This document shows positions 23,649 to 34,975 of a stretch of 64,000 nt of DNA, piece after piece. Below the pieces are notes generated by a model. That model ran no database searches. It saw only the letters and a list, made by a program, of their open reading frames with translations, and was not told where the DNA came from. Where the stretch lies: the NCBI GenBank assembly GCA_944990035.1, contig CALYLX010000113.1, forward strand, positions 310,001 to 374,000, in the 5' to 3' direction. Source of the stretch: Clitopilus passeckerianus (Eukaryota; Basidiomycota; Agaricomycetes; Agaricales; Entolomataceae). The position numbers and the translations under genes are program-made. The first letter of the stretch is position 1, and every line of letters begins with the position of its first letter.

Positions 23649-26600
23649 ATGCCGGGAATAGACTCATGCTATGAAGACTCCGGAATTCGAGTCGTCGTGA
23701 CACCCTCACAATCGTCATATTTCGCCGGGGAACCTTTCTCGGTGACTATCACATTCACAAACACTCGGTCTATCGAGGCTGGACCGTCAAAATCTCATTC
23801 GCACAAACGAGGCTCACACTCTATCAGTTCTGCGCCGTTAGCGAGACCGCCGACGTCACCTGGAACCCCTCGGACCATTGCACAACCGCCTCCAAGTCAG
23901 CTGCAAGGGAGGAACACAGATGAACTCCCACCACGGAGAGGCTTAGTTGGAAAGGAGAAAGCGAAGGAGGAAGACGAGTTGCCTGTGTTGATTGAGCAGA
24001 GGCGAAAGAGATTGCTGGGCAAATCGTTGTCAGTCTCCATTGCACCTCATGAATTAGATGAGCAACTGGGGGAAGCCTCGACAGTCAAGTCAGCATCCTA
24101 CGCTCAAACTTCCTTTAACGGGGAGCAAAGATATGGTGAGCATACCGTCATATTTAGTTAGCTTCTAACTGAACCGGCTTTTAGCGCCATCCTCCCCTCG
24201 AATATCCTCTCCCCTGGCTCGCTCGGATTCCTTCTCCCTCTCACAAAAACATCCTCATGCAAGAAAAATATCGGTTTTGGACGCATCACCCGAACTCGTC
24301 ATAGAACCACCTATGGACCTTTCTTTACCCTACACCCCTGCCGCCTCATCTTCTACGTTTTCTCTAGCTTTGGACACTATTGCAGAAGGCACAGGAACTC
24401 TTACACCATACCAATCCACCCCGTCAATAGCGTCACCTTCTATTGAGCCACATTCTCCTATCTACATGCGTGGCCTGGCTAATGGCAATACCGTTGATGG
24501 GGTTTATGCCTCCTACCCATCCGCCCTAGCCCGGCACTCACAAAAATCGCTCTCAGTTGGCCTTGGTCAGCCTTCCACCTCTACGCGCGGAGCCACTCCT
24601 CCACGAACAGCGTTCTCTTCGACATTCTCCCATCCCAACTCGGAGTTGATCCTGTATTCCTATGCCCAACTGAAAGGCACATTATCCATAACCTCAATAC
24701 CAGGCGTGCCGCAGACACTAGAACAGAGACAAACCCTCAACGGGGCGCGAGCTGCCTTGCTTAAGCAGCCTGTCAAGGGAGGTGGCAGAATGGACATTTC
24801 ATCGTCGCTACAACAACCAACCTCTGCTCCTGCTGGTGGCCATCGGCGGAGGCCCACACATGGCCGGTCGTCATCCTTCTCTCATGGCCTACTTTCCCTA
24901 CTCTCACCCAACACTCTCACCGCGAGTCCGCTCAGCCCATCTACTCCAAGTCCTCGATCTTCATCAAGCACGTATGGACATGGTCCTCGTTCCTCAATAT
25001 CTAGCCTGTCGGGTTCTCCGGCGGCATCACCTGCTTTCAATGGTCGGTTCCCGAATTCAGGAAGTGTAGGGCTGGGTTTGGGGCTGGGTTTACCTGGGAA
25101 CCAAAGCATTGGTGGGGATGATGGTGGGATATCGACGCTGGCGCAGGCGGAGGAGATTGAGGAAGAGGTGGATCCGGAAGCTCCGCTACCAACGTTTGAG
25201 GTTCAGCCGACGATGTTGGCTGTGGATTTGTCACTGATGCCTGGGGAATCTAGGTCATGTAAGTTTCGTCACTTTGACATTCGGATTGTGGGCTGCACCT
25301 GACTAGGCATTTCTAGATCGGTATACCGTAAAGATTCCTGAAGAGCTGCCGCCAACCTTCAAGGGCCGAGCGTTGAAGTTCTCGTATGAGCTGCTCATTG
25401 GGACATGTCGAGGCGGGTCTGGATCTGGTGGGGCGAGCAGTGCAAACAGCGTCAGTCGGTTGATGAAGGTTCCAATACGGATGTATAATAATGTCATGGG
25501 TATGGCCTATCTCAAGTTTCGTCAATTGCCTGACTGATAGGAACTTCAGTGGGAAGGACACCTCGACCTTACGACATCCTCTGGCCTGTCTCTATACCTG
25601 CAAAAGCCCAAGCTGCGCGGAATCAGGGGCAGGCGGTTGAGGAGACAGGTAAGGCCTTCAAGCCGTTCGAAAAGCTTCGTTTAGTGTCGAGTCGTGAGTT
25701 GTTTACCCCAAAGCCGTCTCGACAACTTCTCAAATGTCAATTTTGTAGCTTCACCCTCCATGATTGGCAACTCCCTAACTGATCTACGAGACTACGCCTC
25801 CCGACTTCTTTCCTCCTTCCCGGAACCCACCAAAACAACAGGCGTCCGTATCAAGCTTCCCGTGGAAGCTATCTCTCCAGTTCCACAAGCCTCGCCGAAC
25901 GGCGGGGTGCACCTACAGCATCCCTATGGTGCTTGGAAAGCAAATGGTGGATACGGGGGTGGCAATGGTGGACTGCCTGATAGTAGTGATCTGAAGAGGT
26001 TAGAAAGGGAGATGGAGAGGACTGAAGAGGAGGGTGGGTTGAGTGGGTGTAGGGAGGCTGTTGAAATTTTGACGAGGAATCCGAAGAAAGGTACGTTGCG
26101 TTGATTTGAATGAGTGGGGATATGTTGCTGACGATGAACCATAGCGTCGTATGATGTTAACAAGGATGGCGTCAAGGTTGCTGTCTTGACGTTTCCCAAA
26201 GCTGCCTATAGGTTGGGCGAAACCGTGCTGGGTGCGGTTGAGCTCAATCAGAGGGCTGGAAGGGCACGAGTGCTACAGGTTCGTTCTGCTTCATTGGCTG
26301 CTTGATTTTGTGCTGAAATTTCCTTGCAGCTTTCTGCAATGCTTGAAGCTCACGAATCATTACCGCCAAGTATCGCTCCTCAAGTAGCTTCAAGGCATCT
26401 TAGACGCGTGCACGCTGAACACCACTCTTCTTTCACGACTTGCACTCTGCGGACAACATTCTCCCTCGATATCCCATCCGACGCGAGTCCAGCGTTCCAG
26501 ATGCGGGTTGGAATGAATCAGCCTGGTGGCTCATTCACCACTTTGGGTGGTCTCGAATGGAAAGTGCGGTTATGCCTGCTAGTGGCCGTTGCATCTGAAT

Positions 26601-27040
26601 CCTCGGAAGAAGGAACAGAAGGTGTCCGTGTCAAGCAACTGCTCCGAGATGGCCCCAGAGGCGAATGGGGCTCGTCATGGCGTGCACCCCACAGCATTGC
26701 GCCGATGCAAAAGCTACCCAAGCCTCCTGCTCCCCCACCACCCCAGTCACCTCCACCCAGGACGCCGCGAACATGGGCAGCATTCTTCGCGTCAACTCTC
26801 CTTGGCACAACGGAAGATGATGGCGATAATGACGACGATCAGCAGGAAGAAGACGAGAAAGAGGAAGGGTATGATGGAATCAAACCGGATTTGGCTGGAG
26901 GTGTTGGGACGGGAGTGAACTATGGAGGAGAGGACGGATGGACGGATATCAAGCTTGAAACGGTCGAGTGTGAGGTACCGATCAAGCTTTGGCCAGGAAA
27001 TACCGCTTTCAGGGCGACTGACACCGTATTTGACGTGTAA
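23649..27040 (+). CDS. RGP1: Rgp1 family protein (Ypt6/Rab6 GEF subunit)
   Basis: Rgp1 forms with Ric1 the exchange factor that activates Ypt6/Rab6 at the Golgi for endosome-to-Golgi retrieval. Seven exons: 23649-24135, 24185-25258, 25317-25499, 25550-25693, 25749-26090, 26145-26278 and 26330-27040, giving 1,024 residues with all phases agreeing. The arrestin-like N-terminal strand GIRVVVTPSQSSYFAGEPFS opens the protein. Then comes PNSELILYSYAQLKGTLSI, followed by YTVKIPEELPPTFKGRALKF and SYELLIGTCRGG. The conserved SYDVNKDGVKVAVLTFPKAA with YRLGETVLGAVELN and LSAMLEAHESLPPSIAPQ is near the C-terminus. Large Ser/Pro/Gly-rich inserts and an acidic stretch near residue 950 make it longer than the yeast protein. 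Confidence 0.9.
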
Positions 27041-27594
27041 GAATTGCTTTTTGGCTTACAAAACTGGTTTACTATACATACTCTCAACGGACATTTTTCC
27101 ACTCGCTTTCGTTTGGGTTACACGGCAATAGGTTCTCTCCCTTACCCTGTTACATTTCTTCTACATATTTCACCATGGATTGGAAATTCTTGGATACCAT
27201 TTCTTTTTTCAGCCTAGAGGAGGTTGTTTACATTTGTTTTGAGAACATGGACCTTGCCAGTCGAAAAAAGGCAGCTTTCTTGCCTCCATGAGGATCATGA
27301 AAAGGGTCGAAGACGTTGAGTTTGCCGCAGCTTTTACTGAAAGGAGAATCAGGGCGCACTTATAATGCCCGGATAAGCGCTGAACACCGACGTTCGCTCC
27401 CCGTCCAGCGCAGTCGCAGAATTGACCTGGTAAATACGCCTCAGATTCTCGTGGACTCCTCATCTAAGCCACTGATCCCTTGTAGGCACTACACTAGGCT
27501 TTGAAGCCCCTTCAGACCTGGTCAACTGGCACTGTACGCGTGGTGTTGATCGACCGTTAGTGACGTAAAAGCGATAAAAGAAAACAACATCAGG
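27041..27594. other. intergenic region
   Basis: About 550 bases between two plus-strand genes: 3' flank of the Rgp1 homologue and upstream region of the single-exon F-box gene. No gene or clear element seen. Confidence 0.4.
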
Positions 27595-28932
27595 ATGGAT
27601 GGCGGACCAGTAGCCTTGCCTTTGAACAGGGAGCAGCTCACAGAACAGATGCTTGCGCTCAACCTCTCATTCCGGCATCCCTATGGCATGCCCCTCATAC
27701 CCCCTCTCAGACCTGGCATATCCCCCGTTCAGGCCCTCGCCAACGAGATCCTCAGCGAAATATTCGTGTGTATCATGAAAGATGTCCATTATCTAGCTGG
27801 GCTCGGAGACGAACATTTTCCTCCGTACGGGAAACGTGTTTTGAATCGTATGCCTGTCATACAACCTGTCATGCTGTCTCACGTATGCAGACGATGGCGG
27901 GCCGCCTGCTTGGAGACGTCAAAGCTCTGGACAGATATCAGGATATGGCACACGAACCACTCGGAGGTCTGGCGCGACATCCTATCGAGATCGGCGCGGC
28001 GAGACGTGGACGTCGAGATCTTCCTCCCTAATCACAGTTCGATCGAGCTCTGGGATAGGGTGCAGGTTGCACATATCAAAGAGGTCTTCAAAGCGATTCG
28101 GGCCAGTGCGCCACGAATGCGAAACCTCTCCATGCATTGCCCCAACCCTACCCTTCGTATCCTCATTAATGACGCTCTCGAAGAGGTCCACTTCGAGAAA
28201 CTAAAGAAACTCCACGTTTCGCAAGCTGGACAACAGCAGTTGTGTTTCTTCGGACCAATGATCTTCAATGAAGAGGTTTTCCGGACTTTGAACCTATATG
28301 GCGTCATGATCGACTGCTCTGCTCAGTGCCTGAAGAACCTCGATGCCCTCAGCCTTGTGGGTTCTTCTGGTACGGTTCTCGACCAGGAGAAGCTAAGCCA
28401 CCCGTCCTACCCCGCCATCCCACCTGGCCCTACTATGGAGAAACTAAAATCGCTGATCGTGGTCGGCACGTACCCCATACCAATCCAAAACCGCGAGCTG
28501 ATCCCCTCCTTCGACATCTCGACCCTCACGTATCTCCAGCTCTCTCAACTCAGAGTCCCCGCGACGAACGTTTGGGCATCCGTTGCGTGCCTCTTCCGGA
28601 TGATATGCCATGCACCGTCACTCGAGGGTCTCACACTGGAAGCTTTCGACCCAAGCACCTGCCAGACATTCGTCGCCGCACTTCAAGCTTGTCATCACAA
28701 ACCACAGTACCCGAAATTGAAGTTTTTGGTCTTCCGACATATCGACGCCACATATGTTACAGCTGAATTTCTGGGGGCGTTTCCGGCGGTGCAGTATTTG
28801 AGGCTTGCTCATACGAGCCCTCATCCGTTCTCGCATTTCTTGGTTCAAGATCTAACGCTCTGCCCCAAGCTAAAGAGCTTCATTGTGGACGATCGTTATT
28901 ATATGCGAAATCTTGCTCCGATAGTGGTATAA
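27595..28932 (+). CDS. single-exon F-box protein of the general agaricomycete type
   Basis: 445 residues in one open frame. The N-terminal layout is the common agaricomycete F-box form: a short leader, then VQALANEILSEIFVCIMKDV, a spacer, VMLSHVCRRWRAACLETSKL and WTDIRIW, followed by an irregular leucine-rich region (HFEKLKKLHVSQ, CLKNLDALSLVG, STLTYLQLSQLRV, PAVQYLRLAH). It is not a member of the local intron-containing paralogue family: it lacks the QLEVVTVRDPSLAxYVK signature and the phase-2 intron. Probable SCF substrate receptor, target unknown. Confidence 0.82.
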   Translation: MDGGPVALPLNREQLTEQMLALNLSFRHPYGMPLIPPLRPGISPVQALANEILSEIFVCIMKDVHYLAGLGDEHFPPYGKRVLNRMPVIQPVMLSHVCRRWRAACLETSKLWTDIRIWHTNHSEVWRDILSRSARRDVDVEIFLPNHSSIELWDRVQVAHIKEVFKAIRASAPRMRNLSMHCPNPTLRILINDALEEVHFEKLKKLHVSQAGQQQLCFFGPMIFNEEVFRTLNLYGVMIDCSAQCLKNLDALSLVGSSGTVLDQEKLSHPSYPAIPPGPTMEKLKSLIVVGTYPIPIQNRELIPSFDISTLTYLQLSQLRVPATNVWASVACLFRMICHAPSLEGLTLEAFDPSTCQTFVAALQACHHKPQYPKLKFLVFRHIDATYVTAEFLGAFPAVQYLRLAHTSPHPFSHFLVQDLTLCPKLKSFIVDDRYYMRNLAPIVV

Positions 28933-29938
28933 TTTGCTTGCCACCCTCCCGAATTATTCTTGATAGAACAGTATTCGTCCTTCGCCTTTGCAATATTATC
29001 ATCTTACACATCTACCGTGACTTTTCGCATCTCATTCTCAGCTCATTATTACTGACGCTTTCGGTGCTTAATCGGAGCAACATTTATCCACATTTAGATT
29101 GTTTGTAGGGTACCACTACTTTTTTTTCTCCACTAAACCTGCCCTGCATCGTTTTTGACACTCGCTCATACTTATGATTTCAACGTTCGTCAGTCGGTGA
29201 ACCTCTGTAGCCAAGTGGCAGTGCTCGCTACTTTCTGGAGTAATTCGGGCATCGTCGGCGCGATAATTGGCGATCGATCATTGGCTCGACCAACTCCAAC
29301 CCAATTGCCCATTGACAAATTTAGTGAGCGGCACTTTTACCCAGGCTCGTATTTAAACTGAGGGGGTTGCGTGACAATCGCCTTCATGATACGACTCATG
29401 TTTTCTGGGCGCTTTCTTGGTCAACTTACGCGTCTTCACCAGAGCCAAGACTAAAGCACCTCTGAAGGCTTGACTAACTTTCTTGACTAATCGGTCCCCG
29501 GGCTTCTTGGAGCATAAGTATTAAGGGATTGTCCGGGAATTGATAGACTTCCTGCTCGCTGCCACTGAAAAGCGGCCGTCCTCATGGCTCTCTGGTTCGT
29601 TACCAAGTATTTGGGAATTTGTTACCCCCGTATGCCAGGCTGGCGTGATGGTATGGCACCTCAACTCCTCCTTGCGTCCGGTAGAGGGCTTGAAGGAGCA
29701 ATGTCTTCTCCAGAACCGATGGTGTTGTGCTTCTCTTTCCCTCGGACGAATTTGGAGCCCCAGGCCCCTGAAATCCTGAAACCCGTACTGCCCATGAGCG
29801 AATAGCGAAGTGTCCCCACAACGGAATATCTATCATTCGTGTGACGAAATAGTCACTTGGAGGGTATTAATAATCTATTCATATAAAGGGCTTCTAGAAC
29901 AACGGCTCCCGAATAACCTATTCAATCGACCTCCAAAC
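28933..29938. other. intergenic region upstream of the cytochrome P450
   Basis: About 1 kb. AT-rich 3' flank at first; overlapping short frames on both strands near 29540-29836 have no recognisable content. The last 60 bases hold a TATA box (listed separately). Confidence 0.4.
29882..29888 (+). promoter_or_regulatory. TATA box of the cytochrome P450 gene
   Basis: TATAAAG 57 bases upstream of the ATG at 29939, in an otherwise AT-rich context. The position is close for a fungal TATA box, so the 5' leader would be short. Confidence 0.4.
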
Positions 29939-31901
29939 ATGAGCCGGAACAGCAGCGCTATCCTCGATGGTCTTTCCTCTCTCCAGGGCAACCAGCTCGT
30001 CCTACCAATTGCTACAGCTGCTGGCCTCCTCATCGTCAGTGGGGTTGTGTTACCCGGCCTCTTCCGCAGCGAGAAGAAGGATAGCGACATAGAAGAGCTC
30101 GGAGGATGGTCCGTGCTCACTGCCTGGCCTTTCTTCCAGAAACGCTACGAGTTTCTGAAAAAGAACTTTGCGAAGACTGGCCAGAATTTCTTTACCTTCA
30201 AAGTGCTTCAGGTATGGCTCCTCGACTTAAAAAATGTCATAGCGCCCTCATCAACCCAACCGATAGCATTCGGTCACTGCGGTCCAAGGAGAGGAAGCCC
30301 GCGTGGCCTTCTTCGACAACAAGAGCATGAGCTTTACTGAAGGGTACAGACTCCTGATGGGCGCTGTAAGTTGTGAATTCAGTTCAATGAAACACACCCG
30401 TCAATCCCTATTCACACTATCCCCTTGTCCCGCCGATCACTTATGCCTTTAATAACAGGTCCCGAGATTGGCGGACATCGATGTTGCTGTTGACCTCAAA
30501 GACGATGTCTCTTGGTTCAACAAGATGATTTTCAAGCTGATGAACAGGGAGCGACTGGATGAAGGTTCGGATTTCTGGCCAAGCCCCTTGACGTCGTGCA
30601 TACTGACCTAGCGTGATTTAGTTCTCCCGTCTCTCCTCAGTAACATGCAGGCCCGCTCCGAGACGTGGGGCTCGGAGGGCTCGATGGACCCCTTCAAGAA
30701 CATTTGGGAGGTATGTTCACATCCTCCGTTTTGTCCCTATATTTCATGCTAATCGACCTGGGATAGATTGTTTTCCAAATGACTGTTCGCATGGCATCCT
30801 GCCGGGAGCTTGCCTCCGATATCGAGGCTGTCGCAAAACTACAAGGATACTTTGAGAAATGTGAAAAGAGTGCGACCCCGACCGCGCTGCTACTTCCTTG
30901 GTTCCCTGGGCAAGCCAAGAGGGACAAGGAAGAAGCCACTAAGAAAATATTCACCATGGTTTGGGATTATGTCGAGAACAGGAGGAATGCGGAGGTTCCC
31001 TCGAGTGATGCTATTGATGTGCTGATCAGGCAGGAGGGCTTGAGCAACGAGCATACCATCGCAGTAAGTCTCCAGAGAATGCGCGTAGCATATTCGCTGA
31101 TCCAATGTTATTTCAGTTCATCATCAGCGTTATCTTCGCGGGTGTCGTCAACACTGGTATAAATTGTGAGGCATCTTCTCGCTTTGTAACCCATCTCGAA
31201 CTAATCGTCCATCAGCATGCTGGACTCTCCTCTTCCTCGCCTTCCACAGCAAGTGGAAAGATGCCGTCGCTAAAGAAGTCGAAACTCTCATCAAGAACCA
31301 CACCAACACCAGCTCCGGCGAGCCTCTCCACGTCCGCCTCTCCCAGATCCCCGTCTCTGTCTGGGAAGACGAGATGCCAGTCATGGACACAGTTATCCGC
31401 GAAACTCTTCGCATCGTCGTGAATGGTACCGCCCTCCGTCGCAACATCCACGAAGACCTCGATCTCGCAGGCAAAAACCTCCCTAAAGGCAATTTCCTCG
31501 CGTACTCGCTATCTGATTCTCATCTGAATCCGGAGTATTACACCAATCCGACGGAGTTCGACCCAACTAGGTATGCACCTGGACGGGAGGAGGATAAGAA
31601 GGGACGGTATGCATATGTTGGCTGGGGAGCTGGAAGGCATCCTTGCGCTGGTGTGAAGGTTGCGAAGCTTGAGATCAAGACTATTGTTGCCTTCTTCGTT
31701 GCTGGGTACGAATTCTCTGCAGTAGACAAGAATGGCAACCCTGCAACGACATTGCCTACACCAGATTACAATGATATCCAGCAGGTATGTTCCAAAACTC
31801 TTCGAGATGACGCCTCATGTTTACTGACGATTTTTTCACTTTGCTAGCAACGACCTGTTGGCGAGCCCTGCTTTATTAAATTCAAGCGTGTTATAGAGTA
31901 A
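29939..31901 (+). CDS. cytochrome P450 monooxygenase
   Basis: Haem-thiolate monooxygenase, probably ER-anchored by the N-terminal segment LVLPIATAAGLLIVSGVVLP (residues ~20-40). Eight exons: 29939-30211, 30267-30365, 30459-30564, 30622-30710, 30767-31063, 31117-31165, 31216-31784 and 31848-31901, giving 511 residues. The I-helix reads FAGVVNTGINSCW, the K-helix ExxR is RETLR, the PERF-like region is FDPTRYAPG, and the haem loop is VGWGAGRHPCAG with the ligand Cys. The I-helix has Asn where most P450s have the acid-alcohol pair; CYP7/CYP8-type enzymes share this change. The substrate cannot be told from sequence, and no secondary-metabolism partners lie nearby. Confidence 0.9.
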
Positions 31902-32667
31902 ATCTAAGATGAAAAGCTGCCGCGTGTATCTTTTACTACTATCTCTCATAATGATATACCTCATTTCTTTGCCTCAAACAGATGAAACGCACAAACCCCT
32001 TCATCTTGTTGCCTGGCAGTGGCGTGGCACGTGCGGTGGGAATGGTATACTTAGATATTGAGGGCGCTCGATCAGTTGACAGAGCTCTCCTGTACAGTTG
32101 TCGCCTTGTCTATGTTTGACGAGATAGAACCCGTCGAGGACCGCATTCGTCGTTTACACAATGAAACTGATGCTGACCAGCGACATGCACCTACTACAAT
32201 TCAAACGTAGAACCAACGAGTCTGACAATGTTTATGGCAGATTTCTTCACGCCAACAGCCCAAATTCTGTCTGTGTTAGAGCCGTTAGATAGTAGCCTCT
32301 GTGATAGGTTTATTATTAAATCTCCAGTGGGGTGTCAACGTTTGTCAGTTCGACCATTCTAAACTTGATATCGAAGGTCTGCTGGCATCCTCTGAGCCAA
32401 GAACAGTTCCAAAATTTGCCTCGTATGACATAAAGATGGCCCACTTTAGCCCAGGAGATAATTTCAAGAACTTGAGAGGACAAGGTTCAGCGGAGCTCAT
32501 AAGTAATAGTATGTAGTGAGAGGATAGGAGAGGAACATGCTCGTGAGAAAAGGTACCCTTGGTCCCCACTGCCGTCTCCGGCCGGTCAACGCTGCACCTG
32601 TTTACTTGTCCTCGATCTCGTCCTCAATCCCAACGCAACTTGCTGGTCAGGACAACCTCTGGACAGC
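31902..32667. other. intergenic region
   Basis: About 770 bases between two plus-strand genes. Contains a CACGTG E-box at about 32027 and two short open frames without recognisable content. No gene called. Confidence 0.4.
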
Positions 32668-33879
32668 ATGTCACTCCGATTCACTATTTACAAGCTACGC
32701 CGCCTAGCTTTGATTCTTCTGGGAATTACTCTGGTGCTCACATCGACCTTCCTCTTCAACGCCTTTGACTGCGACACCACTGCAACCATCGTCTCTTCGT
32801 CCCATTATTTCTACTTTTGGCCCAGTCTTGCGAATACATATGGCATAGCCTCTGACACCGCATCTGAAGTGCTGCAACGTAATACTACGCTGGGCGTGGC
32901 AAGCAAGATCTATGTCCTCTCCTTGCCCACTCGAGTGGATCGGCGAAAGGACATGGAATTTCTACGCAAACAACTTGGGCTCAGCTGGAGCTATGAAGAT
33001 GCAACGAGTGCTGAGAGTACTGTAATCAATGACATCTCAGAATCTGTGCGCTTTCACCGCCAACATGATCCACTGGAGTTTACCTGGCCCGATACGACTC
33101 AAATCCCTACTGAGAGCACGCTCGAATTATTTGACGCTGGCTTTCTGGTCCCTGTCAAAACCCAAGACAAAGTGGCGAACCAAACTTCCCAAATTGAACC
33201 CTTGACCTGTGCAATTGAGGACTATACTGTGATACCTTATTCTCCGACCTTCCCCGCGTACCTGATTCTTACTGTCCCTCGGATCGCGTGCTGGTACTCG
33301 CACCTGTCTGTACTCACTAAGGTCGCGAACGATCACACCCTAACTCAAAACGATGCAGCAATAATTCTCGAAGACGATGTTGATATGGAGAGAGATATCC
33401 ATCAGCGGCTGGGATATCTCTGGCCGTTCCTACCGCGTGATTGGGATATGGTCCTTCTAGGTCAGGCACTCCTCCTAATTATGCAGATCCCCCATAAGTG
33501 GTCTAATAACACGTCTAACATAGGTCACTGTTGGTCTAACGAGTCTGCGAAACCAGCCCTGAATAACCCAAGAATCGACGAAGGGCCGCCATTCCCTACC
33601 ACTTTCCTCCACCCGTCCAACAAGCCTTACTGTACACACGCATACGCCGTTTCTAGGAGAGGAGCACGCAAGTTAGTGACTTACTTACGATACACGCCTT
33701 TTGCGTTTTCTCGCGCAATTGATCAGGCGCTCTCTTGGTTGATTCGGGGGGATAGGATCAAGGCCTATTCCGTTGTGCCGACCATCGTCGTCCAGAGGAA
33801 GTCGGGGAATAGCGACATTATGCCCGGGAAGGGAAGCAGTTGGAAAGGACGGTTGGTGGACGGTGTCTTTGGCGATTAG
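32668..33879 (+). CDS. GT25-like glycosyltransferase, type II membrane protein
   Basis: Predicted Golgi or ER glycosyltransferase of the LPS-biosynthesis/procollagen galactosyltransferase (GT25) group. A single N-terminal membrane anchor (LALILLGITLVLTSTFLFNA, residues ~13-32) is followed by the family opening KIYVLSLPTRVDRRKDMEFL. Then come ACWYSHLSVLTKV, the metal/nucleotide motif AAIILEDDVDME, PRDWDMVLLG and CTHAYAVSRRGARKLV. I place an intron at 33461-33523, which joins LLG to HCWSNES as in the family and gives 382 residues. This intron is 63 bases long and has no stop, so the unspliced frame also reads through (403 residues). The acceptor sugar substrate is unknown. Confidence 0.82.
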   Translation: MSLRFTIYKLRRLALILLGITLVLTSTFLFNAFDCDTTATIVSSSHYFYFWPSLANTYGIASDTASEVLQRNTTLGVASKIYVLSLPTRVDRRKDMEFLRKQLGLSWSYEDATSAESTVINDISESVRFHRQHDPLEFTWPDTTQIPTESTLELFDAGFLVPVKTQDKVANQTSQIEPLTCAIEDYTVIPYSPTFPAYLILTVPRIACWYSHLSVLTKVANDHTLTQNDAAIILEDDVDMERDIHQRLGYLWPFLPRDWDMVLLGQALLLIMQIPHKWSNNTSNIGHCWSNESAKPALNNPRIDEGPPFPTTFLHPSNKPYCTHAYAVSRRGARKLVTYLRYTPFAFSRAIDQALSWLIRGDRIKAYSVVPTIVVQRKSGNSDIMPGKGSSWKGRLVDGVFGD

Positions 33880-34365
33880 ATCAGTGGAGGGATTGTAAAA
33901 AGCTTCCATGGAAAACAGCAGGATAAAGCGAGGGTGTTCGGTATTTCTCTCCCAGCCTTGTAGACCATGATAACAAGTGTGTATGTCGGCCCCACGCTGT
34001 GATGTCCGTGCTTCTCATTTGCAATTGGAGGAGCATTAGCATCATAGGAGCATCATTCAAGGAACGAAACTAACCGACTCTGATATCGGGGGAATTTCTA
34101 GGCAATTTATCAAGTCCCCTAAATCATCTGACTCGATGAACTGATCATGGACAAACGCGTTGATAGTCGCGGATACGACGTCAACCTCAAGTTTGAGGGT
34201 TTCAGAGATGGCTCAAGATACAATGAATTGAGAGGCGTGATTTACAGAATGGCATGCGATGATGATATAAAACACAATGTGCTACAAAAGCGTTCGACCG
34301 TACGTACGGGCCCAAGTACCTAAACATACAAGTAACATGAAAGAACGAAAAACGCGTGTCTAGAT
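33880..34365. other. convergent 3' intergenic region
   Basis: About 490 bases between the stop of the GT25-like gene (plus) and the stop of the FKBP gene (minus). Presumably holds both polyadenylation regions; no gene seen. Confidence 0.4.
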
Positions 34366-34975
34366 CTAGCGACCGTTGATCTGGATCAACTCTACCTCGA
34401 AAGTGAGAGTAGAATTCGGAGGTATTACTGGGGGGAAACCGCGTGCACCATAGGCCTGTCGATGACGAATCAGCAATGTAGAGCTATGACTGTACCGAGG
34501 GAATACGAACATAGTCTGGTGTCGCAATCAGTCTCGCCTTCTGGCCGAGGGATAGTTGAACGACGCCTGGAAATAACAATTGAGATCAACTACGAGGAAG
34601 GACGATGGAATCATGGTACCTTCATCCCAGCCCTTGATAACCTTCCCCACACCGATCTCTGTCTCGAATGGAGAACCGCTAGTAGACAATCCTGTCAGAT
34701 AGACGATGTCTAGACAGCTATCTGCTTGCTCACCGATCTCGACTTGAGTCAAACACTGTCCCGTCCTGAAGGGTTCCGACATAGTGAATCTTGACCTTGT
34801 CTGCATCGATTGGAAGGATCATTAGCGATGAAGACGCGATACAACTGAGATCACTTACCCCCTTTCTTGGGGAAGTCGGTACCATTCCCGGGTACGATGC
34901 TCTCTACAGTAACGCCCTACGATATCAATGATAAGAACAATAAACTGGGGACAAATGGCGTTGGCCACAGACCAT
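34366..34975 (-). CDS. FKBP12-type peptidyl-prolyl cis-trans isomerase
   Basis: Cytosolic prolyl isomerase, the receptor for FK506 and rapamycin in fungi. Six exons: 34975-34973, 34916-34859, 34800-34734, 34678-34620, 34566-34511 and 34455-34366, giving 110 residues, the usual FKBP12 size. Blocks are [80 protein letters not shown], and [20 protein letters not shown] followed by LIQINGR. The drug- and substrate-pocket residues (Tyr, Phe, Asp, Val-Ile, Trp, Tyr, Phe) are all present. The coding part of exon 1 is only the ATG; this first intron uses a weak gtctgt donor and is the least certain boundary. Confidence 0.88.

Noticed and set aside
33461..33523. Reading the GT25-like gene as intronless (403 residues).
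   Set aside because: The segment has a GT-AG structure, and removing it joins LLG to HCWSxES as in relatives; the 382-residue form is preferred.
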